Source: Millisia brevis NBRC 105863
GTDB taxonomy: Bacteria; Actinomycetota; Actinomycetes; Mycobacteriales; Mycobacteriaceae
Assembly (NCBI RefSeq): GCF_001552615.1
Contig: NZ_BCRN01000002.1
Coordinates: 186,001-250,000 of the forward strand
Reading direction: 5' to 3'
DNA: 64,000 nucleotides
In this document: in pieces, positions 33,341 to 43,635 of the stretch
How the letters are laid out: each line of letters begins with the position of its first letter
Numbering within the stretch: the first letter of the stretch is position 1
Notes under the pieces: model-generated
The model's input: only the letters and a program-made list of their open reading frames with translations
What the model was told of the DNA's origin: nothing
Databases searched by the model: none
Position numbers and translations under genes: made by a program

Positions 33341-33904
33341 TCAGGCGTTCACTCGACCCAGGTAGTTGCCGTCGCGGGAATCGACCTTGAGCCGGTCACC
33401 GGTGTTGATGAACAGCGGCACGTTGATCTCGGCGCCGGTCTCGAGGGTTGCCGGCTTCGTGCCGCCGGTCGACCGGTCGCCCTGCAGGCCCGGGTCGGTG
33501 TGGGTGACCTCGAGCTCGACGGTCACCGGCAGCTCGACGTAGAGCGGGGTGCCCTCGTGGGTGGCGACCTGCACGATGGTGTTCTCCAGCAGGAAGCGGG
33601 CACCGTCACCGAGGGTCTCCGGGGTGATCGACAGCTGCTCGAAGGTCTCGCCGTCCATGAAGACGAAGTCGCTGCCGTCGTTGTACAGGTAGGTCATGTC
33701 GCGGCGATCGACAGTGGCGGTATCGACCTTGACGCCGGCGTTGAACGTCTTGTCGACGACCTTGCCCGACAGGACGTTCTTCAGCTTGGTCCGCACGAAG
33801 GCGGGGCCCTTACCGGGCTTGACGTGCTGGAACTCGATGATGCTCCAGAGCTGTCCCTCGATGTTCAGGACCAAACCGTTCTTGAAATCACTGGTCGAAG
33901 CCAC
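33341..33904 (-). CDS. efp: Elongation factor P
   Basis: A protein of 187 residues, three beta-barrel domains. Starts [17 protein letters not shown]; the tip loop of domain I is [15 protein letters not shown], whose Lys is the position modified in other bacteria. No epmA/epmB homologues are in the window. EF-P relieves ribosome stalling at proline runs. It is 40 bases from pepQ and abuts nusB. Confidence 0.98.
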   Translation of the reverse strand: MASTSDFKNGLVLNIEGQLWSIIEFQHVKPGKGPAFVRTKLKNVLSGKVVDKTFNAGVKVDTATVDRRDMTYLYNDGSDFVFMDGETFEQLSITPETLGDGARFLLENTIVQVATHEGTPLYVELPVTVELEVTHTDPGLQGDRSTGGTKPATLETGAEINVPLFINTGDRLKVDSRDGNYLGRVNA

Positions 33905-33944
33905 TTCGCTTGCGTTCTCCTCGTTGCGCGTCGCGGCCCGCTCG

Positions 33945-35057
33945 TCAGACCACGATGAGATCTCTGGTGGTGTGCGTCAGCAGTTCGGGACCATCCGGTC
34001 GAACGACCAGGGTGTCCTCGATGCGCACCCCGCCGCGGCCGGACAGATAAACACCCGGTTCCACCGTCACCACGGCATCGCACAAAAGTGTACCGGTGCC
34101 CTGTGCGCCGATTCCCGGCGCTTCGTGGATCTCGAGTCCGACGCCGTGTCCGAGGCCGTGGACGAAGTTGTCCTCGTATCCGGCCTCGGTGATCACCTCG
34201 CGAGCGGCATTGTCGACCTCGACCACCCCGGCCCCCGCGACCAGGGCTTTTCGACCCGCGGCGGCCGCCTCGGCGACGAGCTCGTAGATCTCGCGCTGCC
34301 ACTGCGCCGGCTCCCCGATCGCCAGCGTGCGGGTCATATCGGAGTGGTACCCGGCGACGAGCGCGCCGAAGTCGAGGGTCAGCAGGTCGCCGCCGACGAG
34401 CACCCGGTCGGCCGGCTGGTGGTGCGGGATCGCGGAGTTCGGTCCGCCGGCGACGATCGACTCGAAGGAGCGGTCCTCGGCGCCGAGTTCGAGCATGCGA
34501 AACTCCAGGGCGCGGGCGATCGCGCGCTCGGATCGGCCGACGGCGATCTCGCCCGACTCGAGCATCTCGGCCAGCGCCTGGTCGCCGATCGCGCAGGCGC
34601 GTCGTAGATGGTCGATCTCACCGGCGTCCTTGACCTCGCGCAGGGCCGCGACGGTCCCGGTGGCGGCGACCAGTTCGATATCGGATCGGATCGTCTGCCA
34701 CCGCTGCCATTGGGCGACGGTCACCGCGTGGTCCTCGATGAGGATCGGCCCGGCGCCTGCCTCGTTGAGCAGGCGCGGCGCGCAGTCGCGGGCCCAGACC
34801 AGCGGCAGATCGGGAACCTCGGCGGCGATCTGGGTCAGATAGCGCCCATCGGTGCAGATCACCGACTTCTCGTCGCCGGCCGCGTCGATCAGCAGTGCGG
34901 CGTTCGAGCCGGTGAACCCGGTGAGGTATCGGATATTGGTCAGGTCGGTCACCAGGATGCGGGTCGCGCGTTGGGTCGCGAGATCGCGGCGCAGCCGCTC
35001 CCGCCGCGCGGCCGGACCCGACTGTTGCGCGCCGACACCGGCGTTCTGCCACGTCAC
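33945..35057 (-). CDS. pepQ: M24-family Xaa-Pro peptidase (aminopeptidase P / PepQ-like)
   Basis: About 370 residues. N-terminal creatinase-type domain ([20 protein letters not shown]) and C-terminal pita-bread metallopeptidase domain with the metal ligands: [20 protein letters not shown] (two Asp), [13 protein letters not shown] (His) and VTVEPGVYL (Glu), then RIEDTLVV (Glu). Cleaves the Xaa-Pro bond; whether dipeptides or longer peptides cannot be told. The GTG at 35057 (V-T-W-Q-N-A-G) is the natural start; the open frame beyond is antisense. Neighbours efp and nusB are as in other actinobacteria. Confidence 0.94.
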   Translation of the reverse strand: MTWQNAGVGAQQSGPAARRERLRRDLATQRATRILVTDLTNIRYLTGFTGSNAALLIDAAGDEKSVICTDGRYLTQIAAEVPDLPLVWARDCAPRLLNEAGAGPILIEDHAVTVAQWQRWQTIRSDIELVAATGTVAALREVKDAGEIDHLRRACAIGDQALAEMLESGEIAVGRSERAIARALEFRMLELGAEDRSFESIVAGGPNSAIPHHQPADRVLVGGDLLTLDFGALVAGYHSDMTRTLAIGEPAQWQREIYELVAEAAAAGRKALVAGAGVVEVDNAAREVITEAGYEDNFVHGLGHGVGLEIHEAPGIGAQGTGTLLCDAVVTVEPGVYLSGRGGVRIEDTLVVRPDGPELLTHTTRDLIVV

Positions 35058-35156
35058 AGCCGGAAATCTACCCCGAATGTCCGGATCGAATTGCCGATAC
35101 CGCCGGTATCGCCATCCTGCCCGTCGTCCGACGGTCCGCCGGTTACGCTGTCCGGC

Positions 35157-35630
35157 ATGATGGCGTGGCTGTTCCGCGGGTTGATCATGTCCGGCGTGCA
35201 CTTCGGGTCCCGATTGCTGCTGGCGTTGTGGCTGCTGCAGTGGCCCACGTCGGGCGGGGTGCTGCGGTGGGTCGCGCTGCTGATCGGCATCGTGGTCGCC
35301 GGCATCTGGGGCGTCCTGGACGGCGTGGCCGATCGTCGTCGCAATCCGGATCCGGAGAACGGCGCCGATCTGACGATGCGGTGGCTGAAGGCGGGCGCCT
35401 TCGCCGCGCTGGTCAGCGGGGTGCTCTGCTGGGTGGTGTCGCAGGTGATCCGGGTGGGGATCAGCCAGAACTCGCTCTTCTTCGAACTGACCTCGGGTGC
35501 GGCGTTCACCGTGCTGTTGGTCTTCATCCCGGCGGTGACCGGGGCGGCGATCGGCCGCTGGTGGGTCGGCCGCGGGCAGGCTCGCGACGAAGCGAAGGCC
35601 GCCCGCGAAGCGGAGAACGTCACCGTCTGA
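35157..35630 (+). CDS. B-4DMT-type four-helix membrane protein (Rv2536-like)
   Basis: About 157 residues with four hydrophobic segments (about 2-25, 32-52, 73-96, 107-130) and a charged C-terminal tail (GQARDEAKAAREAENVTV). The same gene, in the same orientation against its neighbours, lies next to pepQ in mycobacteria, where it is annotated as a B-4DMT family transporter; substrate unknown. The ATG at 35157 follows TTACGCT, a plausible -10, by only a few bases, so the mRNA may be leaderless. It is transcribed against both neighbouring minus-strand operons and divides aroB from pepQ. Confidence 0.8.
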   Translation: MMAWLFRGLIMSGVHFGSRLLLALWLLQWPTSGGVLRWVALLIGIVVAGIWGVLDGVADRRRNPDPENGADLTMRWLKAGAFAALVSGVLCWVVSQVIRVGISQNSLFFELTSGAAFTVLLVFIPAVTGAAIGRWWVGRGQARDEAKAAREAENVTV

Positions 35631-35739
35631 CCGGCCCCGCGTCCGCCCACTCTCCCGGGTCCGACCGGTCGCCCACGTCCGGCCGCTCCCAGCCGGGAGC
35701 GGCCGGCGGGGCACCCGCCGAGCGTTGTCGCCGGGCGGT

Positions 35740-37606
<1,867 letters not shown>

Positions 37607-37610
<4 letters not shown>

Positions 37611-38794
37611 CGGGTCAGCCGTTCCGACAGTTCCCGTCGGTAGGCGGCAACGGCGCCGCGGGTCTGATCGACCGAGTCGCCGGCGAACTTGTCGAGGGTG
37701 ACGCGGGCCAGCACGAGCGCGACCATCGCCTCGGCGACGACACCGGCGGCCGGTACGGCGCAGACGTCGGACCGTTGGTGGATCGCGGACGCCGCCTCAC
37801 CGGTGGCCATGTCGACCGTGCGCAGGGCGCGCGGGACGGTGGAGATCGGCTTCATCGCGATCCGCGCACGCAACGGCTCGCCGTTGGTCATACCGCCCTC
37901 GATGCCGCCGGCGCGATTGCTGGCGCGGGTGATGCCGTCCTCGTCGACCAGGATCTCGTCGTGCGCGGCGCTGCCGCGGCGGCGGGCGGTCTCGAAGCCG
38001 TCGCCGATCTCGACACCCTTGATCGCCTGGATCCCCATCAGCGCACCGGCGAGTTGGGCGTCGAGGCGCTGCTCGCCGCTGACGAAGGAGCCCAGCCCGA
38101 TCGGCAGACCGGTGACCACGACCTCCACGACGCCGCCGAGGGTATCGCCGGCCTTCTTGGCCGCCTCGATCTCGGCGATCATCGCGGCCTCGGCGTCGGC
38201 GGCGAAGGCGCGCACCGGGCTCGCGTCGATCCGCTCGAGCGCGTCGGGATCCGGGATCGGGCCGGTGTACGGGTCGCTGGCACCGATGGAGATGACGTGC
38301 GAGATCACCTCGACGCCCAGGACCTGCTGCAGGAACTGCCGGGCGATGGTGCCGGCGGCCACCCGGGCGGCGGTCTCGCGGGCGCTCGCCCGCTCCAGGA
38401 CCGGCCGCGCATCGTCGAAGCCGTACTTGAGCATGCCCGCGTAGTCGGCGTGTCCCGGCCGGGGACGGGTCAGCGGCTGGTTGCGCGCCTGGTCGGAGAT
38501 GTCGTCGGGATCGACCGGATCGGCCGACATCACCTGCTCCCACTTGGGCCACTCGGTGTTGCCGATCTCGATGGCGATCGGGCCGCCCAGGGTGCGCCCG
38601 TGCCGGACCCCGCCGAGCACGGTCACCTTGTCCGCCTCGAACTTCATCCGCGCGCCGCGGCCGTAGCCGAGGCGTCGTCGAGCGAGTTGGTCGGCGATGT
38701 CCTTGGAGGAGATCTCCACTCCGGCAGGAACGCCCTCGACCACGGATATCAGGGCCGGGCCATGCGATTCCCCGGCAGTCGTCCAGCGCAACAC
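37607..38794 (-). CDS. aroC: Chorismate synthase
   Basis: A protein of 395 residues. [21 protein letters not shown] at the start (here 'GESHGP' is the FMN/substrate signature), [30 protein letters not shown] and the C-terminal [17 protein letters not shown]. Makes chorismate from EPSP using reduced FMN. First of the aroC-aroK-aroB series, all with four-base overlaps, and 51 bases behind the prepilin-peptidase-like gene. Confidence 0.98.
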
Positions 38795-38845
38795 TCCCCC
38801 ATTCTCGCAGGTTGTCCCTCCCGGGCCCGGGTCGGGTCCCGGCGG

Positions 38846-39460
38846 CTACCCCGTCCGGGACCCCACCGTCGCGGACCACATCGGAATCAGCATCGCGGCC
38901 ACGCAGAGCGACGGACCGTGCGGAACGGAGGCGCCGCGGACCCGACCGCCGAGCAGCGCGGTGGTCGCGGCGGCAAGCACAAATGCGCACGCCCACCCCA
39001 CCGGACCGGTCGGCGCGGCGAGCGCCCCGACCGCGATGGTCAGTTGGACGTCACCACCGCCGAGCGCGCCCGGAGCGACCGCGCGGACCAGCAGATGCGC
39101 GCCGTAGGCGACCGCCGCTCCGATCACCGCGGCCCGCCCGTCGCCGGCGATCGTCCCGATCGTGATCGCCCCGGCGCCGACCGCGGCGGTCACGAGGTGA
39201 GGCAGGCGCCGTTCCCGAAGATCGAGGACCGACAGCAGGGTCGCGCCGGCGGCCCCGAGTACCGCAACCGGCACGGCGATCCGGGCCTCCGCACCGCCGC
39301 GGACGAGTACCGCCGCCACCGATCCGGCCCACAGCGCGCAGGTCGACGCGCACCAGCGCCACCACCAGGGATCGATCGACGTCCACCGCCCCGCCCACCG
39401 GGCCACCGGTCCGCCGCCGATCAGAAGACCGGCCGCTGCGGCCCACATCGCTTCTTCCAT
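38846..39460 (-). CDS. A24-type prepilin-peptidase-like membrane protein
   Basis: About 204 residues with six or so hydrophobic segments. The two aspartates of the type IV prepilin peptidase active site are visible: DLRERRLPH (first Asp) and GGGDVQLTIAVG (GxGD motif). The N-terminal methyltransferase domain of full-length PilD is absent, as in the short actinobacterial forms. No pilin genes are in the window. I chose the ATG at 39460 because AGGA stands eight bases upstream; another ATG at 39469 has poorer spacing. It lies between aroE and aroC, as in other actinobacteria. Confidence 0.85.
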   Translation of the reverse strand: MEEAMWAAAAGLLIGGGPVARWAGRWTSIDPWWWRWCASTCALWAGSVAAVLVRGGAEARIAVPVAVLGAAGATLLSVLDLRERRLPHLVTAAVGAGAITIGTIAGDGRAAVIGAAVAYGAHLLVRAVAPGALGGGDVQLTIAVGALAAPTGPVGWACAFVLAAATTALLGGRVRGASVPHGPSLCVAAMLIPMWSATVGSRTG

Positions 39461-39564
39461 GTCGAGCATCCTGGCCGCCGGCCGAGTCGACCCATAGGCG
39501 CCGACCTGCGGAAACGCCCGTCCCGGGGATAACCGGTGGGGTGTGGAGAAGCCGACCCGAAGGG

Positions 39565-40416
39565 CTACCGGTCGCCGTCGAGGGCCGCGCGCATCACGTC
39601 GACCGAGGGGGTGCGCCCGGTGAACAGTTCGACCTGGGTGACCGCCTGGTGCAGCAACATCTCCAGGCCTCCGACCACCCGGCCACCCGCGGCGGCCACC
39701 GCCTCGGCGATCGGGGTGGGCCAGGGGTGATAGATCGCGTCCAACAGCACCGGGGTGGCGGCGACGTCGTCGGCGACCGCGTCGAGGCTGCCGCGCGGCA
39801 CCGTCGAGATCACCGCCGCGGCCTTCGCGACGCTCGACCGCAGCGCGTCGAGGGTGACCGCGTGCGCCGGCAACGACAGCCGTTCCGCGGCCTCGAGGGC
39901 GTCGCGGGCCCGACCGGTCTCCCGCACGACGACGGTCGCCCCGGATGCCCCGAGGTCGGCGACCGCCGCCAGTGCTGCCCGGGCGGTGCCGCCGGCGCCG
40001 ACGATCACTGCGTCGCCGTCGATCGCGGTGACCCCGGCGTCGCCGAGCGCCCCGATGATGCCGTCGATGTCGGTGCAGTCGGCCGACCATCCGTCGCCGT
40101 CGCGCACGAGCGTATTGGCCGACCCGACGGTGATCGCCCGCTCGCTGACCCGATCCGCGAAGCGCAGTGCGGCGACCTTGTTCGGCATGGTCACCGACAG
40201 GCCGATCCACCGCTCGTCCAGCGCGGCGGCCATCGCGGCGAACCCGTCGGCATCACATTCGATGCGGTCGTAGGTCCAGTCGACCAACCCCAACCAGCGG
40301 TAGGCGGCCAGGTGCAGATCGGGCGAACGCGAATGCGACACGGGCGAGCCGACGACGCCGGCGCGGCGCGGCATGTCGCCGCCCCGCCCGCTCATCGATT
40401 CGCCCGTATGCGCCAC
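39565..40416 (-). CDS. aroE: Shikimate dehydrogenase
   Basis: About 283 residues. Shikimate-binding VVGSPVSHSRSPDLHLAAY and catalytic Lys in SVTMPNKVAALRF; NADP-binding GAGGTARAALAA; C-terminal GLEMLLHQAVTQVELFTG. The start is not settled: GTG at 40416 sits one base after the mltG stop, but ATGs at 40395 and 40374 (M-P-R-R-A-G-V-V-G) are also in frame, and the last fits the usual family length best. Confidence 0.95.
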   Translation of the reverse strand: MAHTGESMSGRGGDMPRRAGVVGSPVSHSRSPDLHLAAYRWLGLVDWTYDRIECDADGFAAMAAALDERWIGLSVTMPNKVAALRFADRVSERAITVGSANTLVRDGDGWSADCTDIDGIIGALGDAGVTAIDGDAVIVGAGGTARAALAAVADLGASGATVVVRETGRARDALEAAERLSLPAHAVTLDALRSSVAKAAAVISTVPRGSLDAVADDVAATPVLLDAIYHPWPTPIAEAVAAAGGRVVGGLEMLLHQAVTQVELFTGRTPSVDVMRAALDGDR

Positions 40417-40417
40417 G

Positions 40418-43033
40418 TCACCGTCCGCTGGCCAGGAAGCCCGGTTCGACCAACTGGATGTTCGCCAGGTGCTGGGCGTAGCTGTTGGTGAACAGCGTCT
40501 CGCCCTGCGTGTTGATCGTGACGAAGTAGAGCCAATCGCCCGGCTCGGGCGCCTCCATCGCCTGCACCGCCGCCAAACTCGGCGAGCAGATCGGCGTCTG
40601 CGGCAGACCCGGCGAGGCGTAGGTATTCCACGGGGTCACCCGCGCCCGGTCCGCGTCGGTGGTCGCCACCTCGGTATCGGTCAACGCGTAGTTGACCGTC
40701 GAGTCGAATTCGAGGTACTGCCCGATCGCGAGGCGGTTGACGATCACGCGCGCCACCTTGGCGAAGTCCGCGGGCAGGCTCTCGCGTTCGACCAGCGAGG
40801 CGGCCACCAACGTGTCGTAGGGGCTCAGGCCGTTGGCCGCACCGGCGGTGAGCAGGCCGGTGCTCTCGTAGGACTGGACGCTCTCGGCCACCAGCTGCGA
40901 CAGGATGGTCGTCGCATCGGCGGAGGGATCGATATCCCAGCTACCGGCGGCGATCAACCCTTCCAGCTGCCGATCCGGCTCCGGGACCGCCCGCACCCGA
41001 TCGATGGCCCAGGACGGCACACTGAGGCCCTCGAGGTCGGTGCTCGAGCCGGCGGCGCGGAAGTCGTCCGCCGTCAGGCAGCGGATGCCGGCGGCGCAGG
41101 TCGCCTCGGACAGCAGGGTGTAGATGCCCTTGCGGACCGAGGAGGTGTTCACATCCCGCGTATCGATCAGCTGTCGTCCCTCGGCGATGACGACGTTGCC
41201 GACCCGGGAGGTCGGATCGATCAGTTCGGAGACCGCCTGCGCGGCCGGGATACGCGTGGTCAGCTCGTAGTAGCCGGGCTGGACCGAGCTCATCGCCGGC
41301 TGCTGGACCGCGGCGTTGAAGAAAGCGGCCGCGCTGGCGACGACGTCCTGGTCGGCCATGGCGGTGGCGATCCGATCGGCGGTGTCGCCGGGATTGACGC
41401 GGATGATGACGCTGTCTCCGCCGGATCCGACGTAGTCCTCGGGCAGTCCCGGTCCGCCGAAGAAGCGGTCGAAGGCGAGCCAGCCGAGAACGAGTACCGC
41501 GACCAGTGCGACGGCGGCCGCGCCACCGGCGAGGAGCCGACTGCGGCGACGCCGGCCACCGGCTCGGTGTCCGCCACCGCCCCCGGCTGCCCGTCGAGTA
41601 TCGGCGCGGCCCGGCGGCTGCCCGTCGTCACCGCCGCCGGTCGTCGGAGCGAATCCGTCGAAGGGATGATCGGGAGGCGAATGGTTGCCCTCGCCGGTGT
41701 CGGCGAAGCGGGCGGCTCCCACCGCGGCCGCACCGCCGAAGCCGGCGGCCGCGGCGCGGTGCCGATCGTCGTCGCGGGCGGAATCGTCCCGCCCGAAGCG
41801 GTTGTCGGGATAACGATCCGTGCCCCGGCCGGCGGCGTACCCGGCCTCGAACCCGTCGTCGTCGTAGCCGCCGGACGTGCTCGATGCCGAATCGGGGAAC
41901 GCGGGGTCCCGGTAGTAGGAACCGTCGGGACGCTCCCCCTCCGGATGGATATCGGTCGGGTGGATGTCGGCGGGCGAGGCGGCAAATCCGACGGCCCGCG
42001 AGCCGCCGGCGCCGAGGTCGTCGTCGGCGGCATGGGAACCGGCGGCGATATCGGTCGCCGCTTCGTCGAACCCCTTGCTCGGTCCGGTCGGATACTGCTG
42101 CCTGCTCGGCCCGGTGCCGTACGCCCCGCGACCGGAATCCGGCGCGGACGGGTCGGCCCCGAACGGCGCCTGATGCCTACCGGGCTCTGCGGAATGTCGT
42201 GCGGAGGGGCCGCTGCCGTACGGGTCGGGGTCGACGCCGCGCGCGTGCTGCCCGTACCCGGAAGCGGACCCGGGCTGATCGGCGCCGGTGTCGTAGTGGC
42301 GCGGGCCGGAGCCGTAGTCGCCGGCATCCGGATAGGGCTCGGCGGCGCGGCGGCTCGGTCCGGTCTGGTACTGCCGTCGACTCGGACCGGTGCCGTAGCC
42401 CTGCTCGGGACCGGACTGCGCCTGTCGGCGGCCGGTGGTCGAGTAGTCGTCGTAGCGCGGACCCGGCCCGGTGCCGTACGGCCTGCCGTACTGCTGTTCG
42501 CCGCTGTACTGCTGTTCGCCGCTGTACTGCTGTTCGCCGCTGTACTGCTGTTCGCCGCTGTACTGCTGGTCTCCGCCGTATTGCTGGTCTCCGCCGTACT
42601 GAGGTTCCGTTTCGTATTGCTGCCCGGACCCGTACTGCTCGGTCGACCCGTAGGACGGGGACGAGCCGTATTGCGTTGCGGCGCTGCGGTGTTGCCCGGT
42701 ATCGGCGCCGGGGCGTCCGCCGCCGGTGCCGGGCTCCGGTGGGGTCCGGCGAGCGCGCGTGCGCGGGGTGTACTCGGGCGGCAACTGCGGCGGATCGCCG
42801 AAGTGCGGGTGGCGTTGCTGAACGTAGCGGGACTCGTCGAAAGCCGTGGGCGCCTCGTGCGCGCCGCGCTCATGGGCGCCGCGTTCGTGCGCCCCACGAT
42901 GTCGACCGGAGTCGTGTTCGAGTTCGATCGAGCCGGAGGGAAGCCACTCACCCGCCTCGGTTTGGTCCGATGGACGTGGTCGACTCGCCTCGTCTCCGCG
43001 CGCACCGCGCGGATCCCCCCAACCTTCGGTCAC
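40418..43033 (-). CDS. mltG: Endolytic murein transglycosylase MltG with a very long disordered cytoplasmic tail
   Basis: About 871 residues, more than twice the usual size. Residues 1 to about 500 are low-complexity (Gly, Tyr, Gln, Ser, Asp, Arg), including tandem QQYSGE repeats. A basic stretch ([13 protein letters not shown]) and one membrane helix (AAAVALVAVLVLGWLAF) follow, then the extracytoplasmic YceG domain: IIRVNPGDTADRIATAMADQ (LysM-like part), and the catalytic Glu in LVAASLVERESLP. MltG cuts nascent peptidoglycan and sets glycan chain length. I take the GTG at 43033 as start; it overlaps the stop of a 30-codon ORF (GTGA). The stop lies one base before aroE. Confidence 0.9.
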   Translation of the reverse strand: MTEGWGDPRGARGDEASRPRPSDQTEAGEWLPSGSIELEHDSGRHRGAHERGAHERGAHEAPTAFDESRYVQQRHPHFGDPPQLPPEYTPRTRARRTPPEPGTGGGRPGADTGQHRSAATQYGSSPSYGSTEQYGSGQQYETEPQYGGDQQYGGDQQYSGEQQYSGEQQYSGEQQYSGEQQYGRPYGTGPGPRYDDYSTTGRRQAQSGPEQGYGTGPSRRQYQTGPSRRAAEPYPDAGDYGSGPRHYDTGADQPGSASGYGQHARGVDPDPYGSGPSARHSAEPGRHQAPFGADPSAPDSGRGAYGTGPSRQQYPTGPSKGFDEAATDIAAGSHAADDDLGAGGSRAVGFAASPADIHPTDIHPEGERPDGSYYRDPAFPDSASSTSGGYDDDGFEAGYAAGRGTDRYPDNRFGRDDSARDDDRHRAAAAGFGGAAAVGAARFADTGEGNHSPPDHPFDGFAPTTGGGDDGQPPGRADTRRAAGGGGGHRAGGRRRRSRLLAGGAAAVALVAVLVLGWLAFDRFFGGPGLPEDYVGSGGDSVIIRVNPGDTADRIATAMADQDVVASAAAFFNAAVQQPAMSSVQPGYYELTTRIPAAQAVSELIDPTSRVGNVVIAEGRQLIDTRDVNTSSVRKGIYTLLSEATCAAGIRCLTADDFRAAGSSTDLEGLSVPSWAIDRVRAVPEPDRQLEGLIAAGSWDIDPSADATTILSQLVAESVQSYESTGLLTAGAANGLSPYDTLVAASLVERESLPADFAKVARVIVNRLAIGQYLEFDSTVNYALTDTEVATTDADRARVTPWNTYASPGLPQTPICSPSLAAVQAMEAPEPGDWLYFVTINTQGETLFTNSYAQHLANIQLVEPGFLASGR
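42489..42596 (-). repeat. 18-bp in-frame tandem repeat in mltG
   Basis: Four identical 18-base units (plus-strand unit TACTGCTGTTCGCCGCTG) at 42489-42560 and two diverged units to 42596. They encode Gln-Tyr-Ser-Gly-Glu-Gln and Gln-Tyr-Gly-Gly-Asp-Gln in the disordered tail. The number of units is likely to vary between strains without breaking the frame. Confidence 0.95.
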
Positions 43034-43122
43034 CCTTGTGCCCCGTCCCGGTATCTCTCGACGCCCTGTGGATGTTCCGGACGCTCCTGCGACTCGACCA
43101 CCCGCTCCTGCGACTCGGTCAT
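43030..43122 (-). CDS. 30-codon micro-ORF bridging ruvX and mltG
   Basis: An ATG at 43122 overlaps the ruvX stop by four bases (ATGA). The frame runs [19 protein letters not shown] and on to a TGA whose last bases overlap the mltG GTG (GTGA). It thus links two genes by two stop-start overlaps and may serve to carry ribosomes from ruvX to mltG. It contains a repeated 14-base GAGTCGCAGGAGCG. A frameshift in which this is the true N-terminus of MltG is an alternative. No homology is recognised. Confidence 0.5.
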   Translation of the reverse strand: MTESQERVVESQERPEHPQGVERYRDGAQG

Positions 43123-43616
43123 CGTTGCCTCCGCTCGTCGAGCCAGCCCTGCAGAATCGCCACCGCGGCCGCCTGATCGACAACCGACCGTTGCTTCTTG
43201 CCACGCACTCCGCGGGCCTGAAGCTTCCGGGTCGCGTCAACCGTAGTCAATCGTTCGTCCGACAACCGAACCGGTACGCTACCCAACTCATTACCCAGAT
43301 CGCGAGCAAAGCTGGTCGCGTCGCGTGCCGCGGGCCCGATCTCCCCACGCATGGTCCGGGGAAGGCCGACAATCACCTCGACGATCGAGTATTCGTCCGC
43401 CAATTGGGCGATGCGTTTCAAGTCGGTTCGCTCGGCATCGTCGGCCGCCCGCGGCACGGTTTCGACCGGTGTGGCGAGGATGCCGTCGGGGTCGCTCATC
43501 GCCACCCCGACGCGCACCGAGCCCACGTCGATACCCAGCCGCCGGCCCCGCACCGGGGTCCCCCCGTCTTCGACACCTCCCGACAACTCGTCGGGAGACA
43601 CCGAATCCCCGTTCAT
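43119..43616 (-). CDS. ruvX: Holliday junction resolvase-like protein RuvX (YqgF)
   Basis: About 165 residues. RNase H-like fold: [19 protein letters not shown] (first catalytic Asp), [32 protein letters not shown] (Glu), and the C-terminal [20 protein letters not shown] (Asp). In bacteria YqgF processes the 5' end of 16S rRNA precursor and may act on recombination intermediates. The ATG at 43616 is 20 bases behind alaS; a GTG at 43601 with GGGGA upstream is a fair alternative. Confidence 0.93.
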   Translation of the reverse strand: MNGDSVSPDELSGGVEDGGTPVRGRRLGIDVGSVRVGVAMSDPDGILATPVETVPRAADDAERTDLKRIAQLADEYSIVEVIVGLPRTMRGEIGPAARDATSFARDLGNELGSVPVRLSDERLTTVDATRKLQARGVRGKKQRSVVDQAAAVAILQGWLDERRQR

Positions 43617-43635
43617 CGGGTCCGACACAACCGGA

